64,000 bases of DNA, from positions 4,712,001 to 4,776,000 of the forward strand of contig OZ218951.1 of NCBI GenBank assembly GCA_965112735.1, read 5' to 3'. Under the pieces are notes generated by a model that worked only from the letters and a program-made list of their open reading frames with translations, was not told where the DNA came from and made no database searches. The position numbers and the translations under genes are program-made. Shown here piece after piece: positions 23,536-34,859 of the stretch (within the stretch, counting starts at the first letter, position 1; every line of letters starts with the position of its first letter). Source of the stretch: Phaeosaccion multiseriatum (lineage: Eukaryota; Ochrophyta, other classes).

Positions 23536-23643
23536 GCTGTGGTTCCCCTCCGCTACTTGGTGTCACCTGCTCATTGTTCACTCATGTTCGTCAGTACCTT
23601 GGCGCCAGTACTTGGTGTCAATCAGTCCGGCTAAGTCAGTGAG
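22830..23643. other. Intergenic, convergent 3' ends, CTG-rich
   Basis: The region lies between the lipase stop and the ARM-gene stop. It holds a CTG/ATT tract at about 23362-23532 that is interrupted by several copies of the dispersed motif (23425-23446 and a double copy at 23473-23508). No exon is supported. Confidence 0.6.
23425..23508 (-). repeat. Cluster of dispersed 18-base motifs embedded in a CTG tract
   Basis: On the minus strand the motif reads CAGTTGGTGATGCAGCAG at 23425-23446. It is then repeated head to tail as GTTGGTGATACCGCAGTTGG followed by CGATACAGC at 23473-23508. It is intergenic here, so coding selection cannot explain it. Confidence 0.75.
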
Positions 23644-23849
23644 TCAGTAGATGTTGAAGAGCATACTCCCTAGGCCCTGATCATCGTCCGTGTCGAAGAG
23701 GTCCACGTCGGGGGGCACTGGCGTGCATACCTCCTGGAAGAAGAAATTGCGCAGGGTGAAATCGGGCAACCGAAATTGCTCGTTTCTGTGTTCGTGGGTT
23801 TGTGTGTGTGGGAGGGTGGGGGGGCAGGTAGGGTGGGTGAGTTTGGTGG

Positions 23850-23881
<32 letters not shown>

Positions 23882-25543
23882 TTGTGTGTGGGCGTGACAA
23901 GCGCTACCCTGGCACTGCCTGACTGACACCAGGCCCTGACTGACAGACAGACTGACTGACTGACTCATTGACTGACTGACTGAACTTCTGTGAGTATCTA
24001 ACCTGTTTCTACGCAGTATGAGGTGGTCCTCAGAGGAGGTGAGGAGGTCAATGCCGTAGGACAACCACGGAGGGGGGGGGGGGTTGCCCCTGCCAAAGGC
24101 CCAGTCTTTGCATCGCATCAATGCGTCTGGGTAGGGGATGGGATGGTAGTGGATAGAAGGGAGGGAGGGAGGGAGGGAGGGAGAGAGAGAGGGAGGGAGG
24201 GAGAAAAGGAGGGAGGGATGGATGGGAGGGAGGGAGGGATGGGAGGGAGGAAGGAGGAAGAAAGGACAGGCTTAGCACGACTAGACATGACGGGGCAGGG
24301 GATGGCAGTGAATGGATGTAGGGGATGACAGTGAATGGACAGGACAGGGGATGGCAGTGGATGGACAGGAGGACAGGAAGGAAACCCGCTAATGGGAGTC
24401 AGTCGACTCTCGCCTGTACTGACACCACCTAACACCAGGTACTGACCTGCCGCCCCGAGCTCCTCCACGTGGATGGGCTCTTCATTGGCCCTGGCGCGGA
24501 GAAGAGCGTCCACCTGGGGCCAAGGGACAGTTTCAGTGTCAGTCGTAGGACAGTTTGCGTGTCAGTTTCGAGACCCCCCCCCCCTTCCGGCGCAGAAGCT
24601 TCGATATCGACTCCATGAACTGAAACCTGAAAACTCGGCAGCAGCACGATCACCACCACCTTCACCACCCCTCACCCCACTGCAACCACCACCTTCATCC
24701 ACCACCACCACCACCACCAACACCACCACACACCACCACCACCACCACCACCACCACCACCACCACCACCCCCACCACCCTTACCTACCCTGAACTCACC
24801 TCTGGCAGCAGTGCCACGAGCACCATGGAGGCTCCTGTCAGCACCCCATTGTGCTCTGTACTTGCCGCCACCTCCACAATCCTCTCCGTGCCGTCATCAA
24901 TGTCCTTCATAAAGAGCACGTTGGTGGGGTGCAAGAGGAGGATGGCGAGAGCGTACAGCGCCCAGGCTGCGGCCTCCCCCTCGGTATTGCCGAGTGCTTC
25001 CTGTTATGGTGGTGGGTGTCAGGACAGTGGGTGGGTGGGGTGGGTGGGTGTCAGGACAGTGGGTGCGTGGGTGGGTGGGGGTGAGTGCATGGGTGGGTGG
25101 GTAGGTGTCAGGAGGAGGAGAGAGGGTGGGTGCGTGTCAGGACAGAGGATGGGTGGGTGCTCTACTCTGTATCACCAACTGCCCTACCCACCTTGTCAGC
25201 GTTGGCAGAGCCCATGAGGTCGACATCGTCCCCTAGGCCCCACCTCGCCACCACCTCCACCAGAATGGGTACCTAGAGGGGGCAGCAGACAGAGACCCAA
25301 GTGCGACAACGTGACAACGTTGCTAGGTCAGAGGCAGCGTGTGTGTGTGCGTGTTGATCGCCTGATCACCTCGTTAGTTCACGTAATATGTCTCTAATAG
25401 GTTACGTACTATTTCTGGTTGGTAAAGAGTTTCGCAAAGGTCAGAGGTAGTGGACAGTTAACACCCAATCAGGGCGGCAGGGGTAGTGGGTAGTGCGCAC
25501 CCAAGCGTGAAGCAATCGTGAGAAGGAAACAAGGAGAAGCGAA

Positions 25544-25585
<42 letters not shown>

Positions 25586-28500
25586 ATTCGCAAACACATG
25601 CACATACATGCATACACACATGCCCGCGCACACACGCACACACACACACGTACCGCCCTTGCTGCCCTCGTCTTGTTGGCGTGTGACTTGAAGCAAAGAG
25701 CGCCGAGGGCCTGAGCGGCTCTCCGGACGGTGGGGGGGGCGAGACAGTGCTCACATGCATGTATGCAGAGCTCTAGGGCCCGGCCTGATCCCACCTGGGC
25801 CTGAGGGTAGGTGGGAGGGAGGGAGGGAGGGAGGGAGGTGAGTGGAGGGAGAGGGAGGGGGTGGGGGAAGAGGGTGGAGGGGGGGCGGTGAGGGGAGAGG
25901 GTGGAGGGAGGGAGGGAGGGAGGGGGGGAGCAAGGGAGGGAGGGAAGGAGGGAGGGAGGGAGAGGGGGAGAGAGAGGGGGGGGCTTCGCAGAGTGGAGCA
26001 CGACTGCTCGGTCACCCTCGTCCCGACTCCGCGCTGCACTTTCGCCACACTTCCGCCACACTGCACAGCTCAACTATAAAGTGTCTCTCGTCTCCACACA
26101 CCCACACACACGCACACGCACACACACTCACCCGCTAAATCATTGACTTATCATCCACCCAACCACACCCCACCTCTTCATTCGCTTACTGTACCCACTT
26201 GCCTGGTTCATTTCGTTGTTGGATAGGTTGGCGAGTGCGATAAAGCCTGCCGCTGCAATGTCGCTGTGAGAGCGCATGTCACTGGAGAGAGACACGGCGT
26301 CATGTAACAGCCGATCGACATCAGCTTTGAGCAGCTGGGAGGAGGTGAAGCCGTTACCGAAGGAAAGGTTGGCCACCACCTGGGTTCAGGGGGTGGTTGG
26401 TTGGGTGGTTCGGGGAGGAGGGAGAGAGGGAGAGAGGGAGAGAGAGGGAGAGAGAGGGAGGGAGGGAGGGAGGGAGGGAGGGAGGGAGGGTTGGTGGCTT
26501 GCTTGTTAATTTGTTGGTGGTTTGGTTGGTCCGACCTTGCAAGCAGCACCTCTCCCCTCCCCTCACGTATCCCATCCACTGCCATCAACTGCCATCCCCC
26601 GCCCTGACTTACCTTGCAGGCCTGCTCAATGGCCCAGTCATCGTCGGCTTTCTCGAACACGAGGCAGAGGGCGGGAATTACACCGCACTCGTACGTGAGG
26701 TTACGGATGGCGTCACTTTGGGAGTGTGTGAGAGAGAGAACGAGAGAGAGAGAGGGAGATGCAGAGGGAGAGAGAGAGGGAGGGTGAGAGTGAGAGAGAG
26801 AGTGGCATACGAGAGAGGGAGAGGGAGAGAGAGGAGAGAGAGAGAGCAAGAAGAGAGAAAGAGAAAGAGCAACAGGGGAGAGAGAGTGTGCGTATACATA
26901 CGCCTGCCTGCCCATATGCCTGCCCAGAAGCCAGCCGCTGCCTGCCCATATGCCTCTCCCTCTTGTGGTGTTCGCACCTCTCATACTGCACATTAGCCAG
27001 GGCAGAGAGGGCCTGGGCCACAGCCGCGATGGTGCACCTGTTGGTGATACAAGGGACGAGCGGAGCAGTTGCCGATTCAGGAGGGAGGGGAAGGGCAGTT
27101 GCTGATACAGGAGGGGGTAGGCCGAGGTGGCAGGCAGGCAGAGAGGCCGGCATTCAGGTAGGTAGGCAGGCAGGCCGGAAGGCAAGATAGGCATGCTTAT
27201 CGGTATCGGCACGCAGGGGCAGCCAGGCATATGGGCAGCCAGGCATATGAGGAAAGGCACACACACACGCACCCACCTGTCCTCAGTCATGTACCCCGCG
27301 ACGACTTTGACCATTGAGCGCACTCCTCCCTTGGCAGCGATGGTGGGCTTGTTGGGGGTGGACAGAGAGAGCAGGGCCACACACGTTGCCGCCTGAGAAG
27401 GAGGGAAGAGAGGGGTGAGCGTGCGTGCGTGCGTGGGTTCGTGAGTGAATCAGTAAGTGAAATCAGCAGCACCCCAACCCGGCCCCGCGACTCTCCCCTC
27501 TCCTCCTCTCCAATCCCGTTCCATCTCGCCATCCCTCCCTTCCTTCCTCCCTCCCTCCCTCCCTCCCTCCCCTCCCTCCCTCCTTCCCTCCCCTCCCTCC
27601 CTCCCTCCCTCCCTCCCTCCCTCCCTCCCTCCCTCCCTCCCTCCCTCCCTCCCTCCCTCCCTCCCCTCCCCTTCCCTCCCTCACCTGCTCGAGGACCGCA
27701 GGAGACTGACTCCGATCACAAAGACTGATGATCGGCTCCGTCCCTCCGGACAGGGCCACTGCTCTTGAGCACGCCGGGTGCTGCGAGAGCTGAGACAGCG
27801 CCATGATAGCAGGCCCTGTGACAAGCTCGTTGGGGGAGGCGAGCAAGGACACGAGGAAGGTGGGCACTCCGGCTTTTATCATCACCTGGGGGGGGGGGGG
27901 GCGAGGACGAGGAGGGGGAGGGGGAGGAGGAAGAGGAGGAGGAGGAGGAGGAGGAGGAGGAGGACGAGGGGGAGGAGGAGGAGGAGGAGGAGGAGGACGA
28001 GGAGAAGGAGGAGGGGGAGGAGGAGGAGGAGAAGGAGGAGGGGGAGGAGGAGGAGGAGGAGGAGGAGGGGGAGGAAGAGGAGGAGAAGAAGGAGGAGGGG
28101 GAGGAGGAGGAGGAGGAGGGGGAGGAGGAAGAGGAGAAGGAGAAGGAGGAGGAGGAGGAGGAGGAGGAGGAGGAGGAGGAGGAGGAGGAGGAGGAGGAGG
28201 AAGAGGAGGGATGAAGAGGAGGAGGGAAGCGAAGGGCAAGGGATTGACTTAGATATTGTCGATGCGCATGTGCGTGCGTGCGTGCGTGCGTGCGTGTGCT
28301 GCGTGTGTGGTATGCGTGCTGTGCCCCCCCCCTCCCCCTCCCCGTACCTCCCACCCCTACCACCCCCCTTCCTGCCATCCCTTGTCTCTTGCCCTCCCAT
28401 CCACTGCCATCCCTTGTCTCTTGCTCTCCCATCCACTGACATCCCTCGTCTCTTGCCCTCCCCTCCACTGCCATCCCATTGCTTCTTGCCCTCCTCTCCA

Positions 28501-29598
28501 CTGCAAGCCCCATGAAGTGCCATCCACTACCACACTCTACATGCCTGTGGTGGAGTCTTGCTGGCGGACATGGCCATATTGAGTGCGAATCTCGCAAAGG
28601 TAAAGTCCATACTGCATAGGGTAGGGGCTATGGGGGCAGCGATGAGGAAGGTGTTGAGCCACTGGCAGAGCATGGCCTGAGGAGGGACGGACGGAGGGAG
28701 GGAGGGAGGGAGAGAGAGAGGAGGGAGGAGAGAGGGAGGGAGGAAGGAGGGAGAGAGGGAGGATGAGAGGCAGGGAGAGAGGGAGGAGGGGGGAGAGCAG
28801 TTGATGGAGGGCAGTTGATAAAAAACAGCAGGAGGCGGTTAGCACATGGAGGGCAGGAGATGGCAGTAGAGGGTAAGCACAGAGTGTGAGAGGGCAGCAG
28901 GGAGGTGGGGGTGAGAAGGCGGGCAACAACACATACAATAACGTCCATCTTGGAGCCCGCCCGCCAAGGGACGTATGAATGTGTGTGACCACGGGCTTTT
29001 CCATTCCCTATCGTGACCCCCCTCATCATCTGCCCGGACACTCCCCACCACACTGGACGAGGGTAACCACTAAAGGATTGAAGAACGACTATGTGAGGTA
29101 ACGTAAGGCCAAGGTAATGAAGTGAGGTTATGTAAGGTGACGTAAGCGAATGAATCGTACCTTCTCCTCCCTCTCGTGGTCTGCGGTCCTTTTGGCGGCG
29201 AGCATGGCGGCCGCGTTCTTCTCCTCATTCATGACGAGAACAGACCTCAAGGACCCTTTTGGGAAGGAGGGAGAGAGGGAGGGAGGGGAGAGAGAGAGAG
29301 AAAAGACAGAGCGAGAGAGGGAGAGGGAGAGGCAGAGAAATAAGGAGAGGGAGAGAGAGAGGGAGGGGAGGGAGGGAGGGAGGGAGGGAGGGGAGGAGAG
29401 AGAGGGAGAGACAGGGGGAGAGGGAGGGGAGGGAGAGAGAGGGAGCAAGGGGAGGGAGAGAGAGAAGGAGGAAGGGGTGGGGGTTGGAGGTTGGGGGAGA
29501 GGGGGATGGAGGGGGGAGGTTAGGGGGAAGGATGGATGGGAGAGCGAAGGAAGGGAGAGGGAGGGCGAGCAAGCGAGGAGGGAGAGGATAAGAGAAGG

Positions 29599-29635
<37 letters not shown>

Positions 29636-30476
29636 TGGCCTGACGCTTACATGCCAGGAGGAGAGTCGGCCTGCCCCTCTGCCCTTTCCTAAGCCCTGCA
29701 TCACCGCATGAATCCCCTCCCCCCACCACCCCCCACACCCAACCAACCCCCCCCCCCTACTGTACAACCCCCCACACCCACCCACCACCCCTACCCCCTA
29801 TAACACCCTCCATGCCGCCTACCTTCTATGGTATCGAGCTTCTGCTGCAAGCCGTTGAGTGTGTGTGTGACGTGGTCCTTAGTCTTGGAAACCAAGACGC
29901 TACCCGGGGTACAATAGTGGCAATGGATCAATGGGGGGGGGGGGGGGTCATGGGAATGGCGATGGAACAAATGGTGATGGGTGGAGCATGTCAAGGCTTA
30001 ATCACAAAACAACAGGAGCAAGTGAAGGTGATGGGGTCAGAAAGAAGAGGGGAGAGTAAGCAATAAAACAAAACCTCCATCTCCGCCCCCCCACCCTCCT
30101 TCACGGAACTGCCCCAGACGACCACCCCCCCACCTCCTCTTCCCACCCCCTTCCTCCCTCCCCCGACTGGGGCGAGGCATGGCCATAGGCACTCTTCATC
30201 CCACCCACCCAACCACCCGCCTTTTTACCTCAGGCCTTTGTCAAACACTTTGGCGGCCATGGCGAGAAGCTTCTTCCTGTCCCCTTTCGAATCGTGTGCG
30301 ATCTGAACCATGTGCATGTTGAGGTCTGCTGTCACCGAGCGATTGCGACCACGCTCCTGCCGCTGCCTGGAGCGGTTTCCCCTCCTGCCATCAGGGCTCA
30401 TGGCTGCAGCAGCAGCACCCCCACCAGCTCTATCAGTAGTGCGGGTGGGAGAGGGGGAGTAATCGTCTCTTGGCAT
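23644..30476 (-). CDS. Armadillo-repeat protein, 15 exons
   Basis: Minus-strand exons: 30476-30229, 29899-29823, 29255-29161, 28676-28545, 27885-27685, 27392-27277, 27037-26978, 26715-26613, 26379-26203, 25794-25654, 25272-25192, 25000-24800, 24513-24447, 24126-24003 and 23785-23644. They sum to 654 aa plus stop. The N-terminus is basic and low-complexity. From about residue 140 the protein is a run of ARM/HEAT-like helices, such as GPAIMALSQLSQHPACSRAV, TIAAVAQALSALANVQYE, AIEQACKVVANLSFGNGF and AAAGFIALANLSNN. The C-terminus is acidic (DVDLFDTDDDQG). ARM proteins are scaffolds; no partner is evident. Introns 4 and 9 require GC donors (CAG|GCATGT and CAG|GCAAGT): the nearby GT alternatives break the frame. 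Introns are loaded with GGGA, GGA and CA repeats (plus-strand reading). Confidence 0.88.
25166..25186 (-). repeat. Dispersed 18-base motif in an ARM-gene intron
   Basis: The plus strand reads CTGTATCACCAACTGCC. It lies within 30 bases of the donor of exon 11. Weaker copies lie at 27040-27053, 27065-27081 and 27095-27111 in another intron of the same gene. Confidence 0.7.
27541..27675. repeat. (CCCT)n tract in ARM-gene intron 5
   Basis: Nearly pure CCCT on the plus strand, close to the donor of exon 5 on the minus strand. Confidence 0.9.
27898..28208. repeat. (GGA)n tract in ARM-gene intron 4
   Basis: About 310 bases of GGA/GAG with minor interruptions. It ends right at the acceptor of exon 5, so on the transcript it forms an exceptionally long polypyrimidine tract. 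Confidence 0.9.
29264..29632. repeat. Purine-rich (GGGA/GA)n tract in ARM-gene intron 2
   Basis: A long purine tract on the plus strand that abuts the acceptor of exon 3 and ends in a pure GA run near 29602-29632. On the transcript it is pyrimidine-rich. Confidence 0.85.
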
Positions 30477-30812
30477 TTTGTCTGTGTCTGCTGACTATGC
30501 GGGCTTGATTCGCTCTATTCTCCTCCTCCTCGCTCGTCAGTCGCTGTAGACGTTGCTGCTGGGCCTCGGAAGAGACGAGGAGCTCGCCGCTACCGGCTGT
30601 TGCTCAGCAGACCTTGTATACTCACATGTCAAGACGAGAGAGACGAAGAGAAAAAAAAAAGGGATTTCGGAAAGGCCTTGCGATAAGTTCGCCCAAGAGA
30701 AAAGAAATGCAACTAGCTACTCCTCATCCCTTTGAGGTGATCATTCGTAGCCATTGCAGTAGCTTTGTTTTTGCGAATTCCTTTTTCCTGATGCTGAGCC
30801 TTGGGCCCAACG
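30477..30812. other. 5' region of the ARM gene
   Basis: No exon is supported. The sequence lies upstream of the minus-strand ATG at 30476 and ends where the duplicated patch begins. Confidence 0.5.
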
Positions 30813-31394
30813 GGCGTCCATTGACTTATGCTTCGTTGTACCACCACCTGTTGCACCTGTTGGGCTCCACCGCCCCTTCCACCCCTTCCACTCCTTCTGC
30901 CTATGTGTATACATTGATGCCCCTCCACTGTCTTCCGGTGCCGCCTGCCCTTCCCTATTCGTATACCCTTATCACAGCCCCCCAAGCAGTTGGTGATACA
31001 GCACCCTCAAAGTGCAGAGGAGTGATTGCTTGAGTCGGTGAGGTAGTCGGTCCGTGAGCCAGCTGCACACGGGAGACAGGCTTGTAATTGCCCAATCTCC
31101 AAGCTGCAACCAATCATTAAATGCCATCTCTGCCCTGCCCTTCCCTCCTTGTCTACCATTCACTGACTCAATGACTTACTCGCCTCGCAGGTGAAGCTTC
31201 ACTTCTTGCTGTGGAGTCGCACCGGAGAAGGCTCCCACCCACCGAACCACGACAAGCTGGAGGATAAAGACGGGAAGGTGTGTGTGCTTCTTACATATCC
31301 TCTCTCTCTCTCTTCTTCTCCCTCGCGTCGTCTCTCTCTCTAACCAGCTCTCTCACATCACCCCCCCCCCCGCCTCCCCCACTGTACCGCCTAC

Positions 31395-31438
<44 letters not shown>

Positions 31439-31552
31439 ACCCAGCAACTCTGCGAGTCCTTCCTCCGCCCCGAGATGGACGAATTGTCACCGAGCCTACT
31501 GCCCCTACTCCCACGAGCAGCCCCGAGTAGATGCCCTCGTTACCCTTGCTTG
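30813..31552 (+). pseudogene. Collapsed copy of pieces of the 39-49 kb locus (intron-containing transduplicate)
   Basis: Three segments follow each other in the order found in the NHL locus: 30813-30863 matches 39224-39274 (Pif1 fragment), 30864-31022 matches 42104-42262 (intron end and start of NHL exon 6), and 31034-31552 matches 48846-49502 (intron 14 end, exon 15, intron 15, first half of exon 16). Introns are retained, so this is not a processed copy. Exon 16 here carries one extra T (GACGAATTGTCACC versus GACGAATGTCACC), which shifts the frame. Intron 15's long GT tract is absent. The patch breaks off at an inverted-repeat element. Confidence 0.88.
30987..31003 (+). repeat. Dispersed 18-base motif in the duplicated patch
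   Basis: CAGTTGGTGATACAGCA, copied together with its surroundings from the NHL exon 6 start at 42227. Confidence 0.8.
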
Positions 31553-31604
31553 TAGCGCGCCGGCTCGCGCCGGCGATAGCGGATAGCGGATAGCGCATCA
31601 GAGT

Positions 31605-31822
31605 CGGCCCCTGACAAGGTTCTGGGTTCCAGGTTCTGGCCGGCCGGCGCCAGCCGGCCAGGTTCCAGGTTCCCCGGAAAAAGCCGTGTAATAAGGCAAT
31701 GATAAGGTCCCCCCGGCGGCCTGAACCTGGGTAGAACCTGGGTAGAACCTGGGTTCCAGGTTCTGGCCGGCGCCAGGTTCCAGGTTCTGGCAAGGGTCGC
31801 CTCAGAACCTTGTCAGGGGCCG
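31605..31822. mobile_element. MITE-like inverted-repeat element, family A, copy 1 (218 bp)
   Basis: The ends are CGGCCCCTGACAAGGTTCTG and its perfect reverse complement. ATCAGAGT and ATCAGAGG flank the element, so a probable 8-bp target duplication differs at one base. The interior carries sub-repeats GGTTCCAGGTTCTGG and GGCCGGCGCC and no coding capacity. An 8-bp duplication would suit a hAT-type transposase. Confidence 0.8.
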
Positions 31823-31830
31823 ATCAGAGG

Positions 31831-32064
31831 TCGAGACGAGAAGGGCTGCCGATTGGCTGGGCCCCCTAAGGTTCCCATTGACATATTCTACTGCACACAC
31901 TTGTCGTTTTCGATGTCCGTTTTCAGCGTTCTCTCTCCCCGCGTCACTCATCACACACCTCCCAAGGCCACCTGCCCCTCCACACTGTACTGCCCCAGTC
32001 AGACAGGTCTCTGTGACGCTGCTCTTACCGCGCCTCTCTCTTTCTGCATCGTTCAACCGGTACC
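31831..32064 (+). promoter_or_regulatory. Conserved 5' flank of ankyrin gene copy 1
   Basis: This region shares AGGTTCCCATTGACATA (31868), the TCACTCATCACACA block and the 5' leader TTTCTGCATCGTTCAACCGG followed by TACC directly before the ATG with the copies at 54, 57 and (in part) 51 and 60 kb. The leader is identical in all five copies. Confidence 0.65.
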
Positions 32065-33918
32065 ATGCAAAGGACCTTCAGCACTGAGGTATAGCCCCCC
32101 CCCCCCCTTGTCCCCCCACTCGAACGACGCACTCACTCGCTCTGTCCATTCATGTCCCCCCTCCTACTCTCACGCTGCTGCTTTGCTTCTCGTGGCAGGC
32201 CACCCTTCTGCGGGAAGCCATCATAAGCGGCCAGAGCGTCAAAAAGGTGGAAGTGGCGATGAGAGCCCTCGTCACTAAAAACGGAGGGAGGAAGGCATGC
32301 TTGGACGAACCCTTCGATGAGAGCGGATGGTTTGCCCTGACCGGAGCTATACATGAAGGGAGGGTGGACATCATAGCTCTTCTGCTGCAAGAGGGGGCGT
32401 CGCCGAATGCTGCAAATCGTGTGTTCGGGTTGACTGCGTTGATGTTGGCATGTGAGGTGAAGGATGCTGCTGCTGTTGTACCACCGCTTCTGTCTGCTGG
32501 TGCGGACGTCAATGCAGTAGGGACAGAGGGAACTACGGCTCTCATGGTGGCCTCCCGGGAAGGACATCATGCGGTCGTGCAGCAGCTGCTGTCGGCGGGT
32601 GCAGAGGTGGACTGGGCAAGTATGAATGGGTGTACAGCCCTCCTTGGAGCCTCACTTGGAGGACATGGAAGAGTGGTCCGACAGCTGCTCTCAGCCGGCG
32701 CGGAGGTCGACAAGACAGAGTCCGGAGGCTGTACGGCCTTGATCGCGGCGTCCGAGGCAGGGCATTATGCAGTGGTGCAGCAGCTGCTAGCGGCGGGTGC
32801 AGAGGTGGACTGGGTAAATATGGAGGGGGGCACAGCCCTCCATATAGCCTCACAGGGAGGACATGAAAGAGTGGTCCGGAAGCTGCTCTCAGCCGGCGCG
32901 GAGGTCGACAAGACAGCATCTAGAGGCTTTACGGCCTTGATATATGCCTCCCAGGAAGGGCATCGTGCGGTGGTGCAGCAGCTGCTCTCAGCCGGCGCGG
33001 AGGTCGATAAGACAGATTCCAGAGGCGCTACGGCCTTGCTACTGGCCTCCCAATATGGACATCTTGCGACGGTGCAGCAGCTGCTGTCGGCCGGCGCTGA
33101 TCCCAACCACTTGGATGACAGAAATGATGATGGCCGCACCCCCTTGTGCATTGCCGCAAAAATGGGACACCACAGGGTCACACAGCTGCTGCTTACCTCC
33201 GGGGCAGATGCGAGTTTGGGAGGCCGCCGCGGATGGTTTCCGCTCAATGCTGCAAGCGAACATGGACATGGCCCTGTGGTGGATCAGCTCATCGCAGCCG
33301 GCGCGGACCTCGAAAGCCGTAGTGGTGAGGGGGGGAGAAGTGCATTGATGGGAGCGTCTATGGAAGGGCACAGAAGCATTGTGCGGAAGCTGCTCAGGGC
33401 TGGGGCAGAGGTGAATGCAATTGGTGGCGACGGGTATGGAGCGATACACATGGCGTCTTCAAAAGGCCATGCTCGTGTCGTGGAGGAGCTCATCTCAGGA
33501 GGGGGGGACGCGGAGATGCAGGCTACTCATATTTACGAGTTAACAGCTTTGTTCCTAGCTGCTGCGAAGGGCCATGAGGCAGTGGTCCGTGTGCTGCTGT
33601 CTGCGTGGGCTGATCCTGACAATGGGGGCAAACACGCTGTTGCAACGCCCTTGTTTTGTGCGGCAAAAAACGGCCACAGCGGGGCGGCGCTGGAGCTGCC
33701 CCTCACTGTCAAAGGCTCTGACTCAGGCACGAAGGGATTGCGATGAAACATCTGCTGAATTCCTTTTGGCCGTGGACAGGCAGCACTTTTCGTCACAAAG
33801 CCCGTTGGACCTGATGCGGGGCACTGACCTTCTCTTTGGCAAGGAAGGGAGGCTGAAGGTGTCGCAGAGAGAGGTTAGCCCTGAGGTGCTGCAGGAGGTG
33901 GCGGAGGAGATGGCATGA
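32065..33918 (+). pseudogene. Ankyrin-array gene copy 1, frameshifted near the 3' end
   Basis: Exon 1 is 32065-32088 (MQRTFSTE) and exon 2 starts at 32199 (ATLLREAII). The N-terminal domain and about a dozen ankyrin units are intact and close to copy 2. At about 33697 this copy lacks 11 bases that the others have (GAGCTGCCCCTCAC versus GAGCTGCTCTCGGGAGGGGC), so translation leaves the frame and stops at 33746. The sequence for the conserved C-terminal domain follows in the original frame to 33918. It is either a pseudogene or a truncated 523-aa protein. It lies about 18 kb from the main array. Confidence 0.85.
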
Positions 33919-34704
33919 TGAAAGGGGCACCTCTCGCCTGCGGTGGGAAGGACGACGGGTGTTGCCCTGAGGGTGAGGACGAAAAGGAAAGGAGCTCTTG
34001 TCATGGGAATTGTGTGAGTTTCAGTGAGAGGGCATGCCCATGCGGAATGGGGCATCAGCGTGAGGGGGCAGTGGGGTAGGCAGGAGGATCAAGGGGAGAG
34101 CAACTCCCCCCTCCCCCCCAGGGTGTCCATAAAAAGGAGGTTTTGTGGTGGAAGTGGCGGCGTGGCCTTGCTTTTCCATGAGCACCAATGAAAGAGTTAC
34201 ACACGTGGAGGCGAAGGAAAGACCCCCCTCCCTTTGTTCTGTGGTTCCGTTGCTTGTGACCCCCCTCCAAGGCATGCCATGCTGCCCCCCTGGGTGCTGC
34301 CCCCAACGCCCCGCATGAACAAAGTTGGGGCTACCGTAGGCAGGGGAGAAGAGGAGGAAGATTTCCTCGGAGCGCCCAAGGTAAAGGCTCGCTGAAAGTG
34401 GTGGAGTATAAGCATAAATACATGTACATAATATATACAGTATATATATAAGGGGGAAGAGGAAGTGACAACGAAGGCAGCAGATGCCGTAAGGGGCACA
34501 GGGCGAGGACTTCACGCACAGGCGAGGGCGTCCAGAAAATGGTGTAAGGGCTGTTACAGGTTCCCATTGACATAACTCCTCCTTTTCTCGGCTTTCTCCC
34601 AACCCGACGCGCTAGTCTGCACCCGCTGCAACACACGCGCTGACTCGACGCACGCCATCCAGTGCCCCAACCAGAGCATGCCTGGACAAGATTATCTACA
34701 GGTC
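33919..34704. other. 3' flank of ankyrin copy 1, then a broken repeat unit
   Basis: Up to about 34593 this matches the spacers between the array genes, including the ACAGGTTCCCATTGACATAA block that normally precedes the next gene. There the match stops. From about 34604 a short open stretch reads DALVCTRCNTRADSTHAIQC (C-x2-C-x7-H-x3-C, zinc-knuckle-like) and ends at CAG|GT, like a stray exon. Confidence 0.7.
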
Positions 34705-34811
34705 GGCCCCTGACATGCTTCTGAGAGAGGCCAGCCCAGAAGCAGGAAGCAGGCCCTTTGGCGCCGGCCAGAAGTAGGAAGCAGGGTCGCCTCAAAAGCA
34801 TGTCAGGGGCC
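34705..34811. mobile_element. MITE-like inverted-repeat element, family A, copy 2 (about 107 bp)
   Basis: The ends are GGCCCCTGACATGCTTCTGA and, inverted, TCAAAAGCATGTCAGGGGCC, with one mismatch. It shares GGGTCGCCTCA and the GCGCCGGCC core with copy 1 but is half its length. No clear target duplication is visible. Confidence 0.7.
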
Positions 34812-34859
34812 ACAATAGTATCGAAAAACATATTTTCAGGTAGGGGGAATAGGCAGTTA

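Noticed and set aside
23681-24120. Separate small gene on the minus strand (MRCKDWAFGRGN...)
   Set aside because: This is exon 14 of the ARM gene read past its donor; joining to exon 15 at 23785 gives the natural C-terminus.
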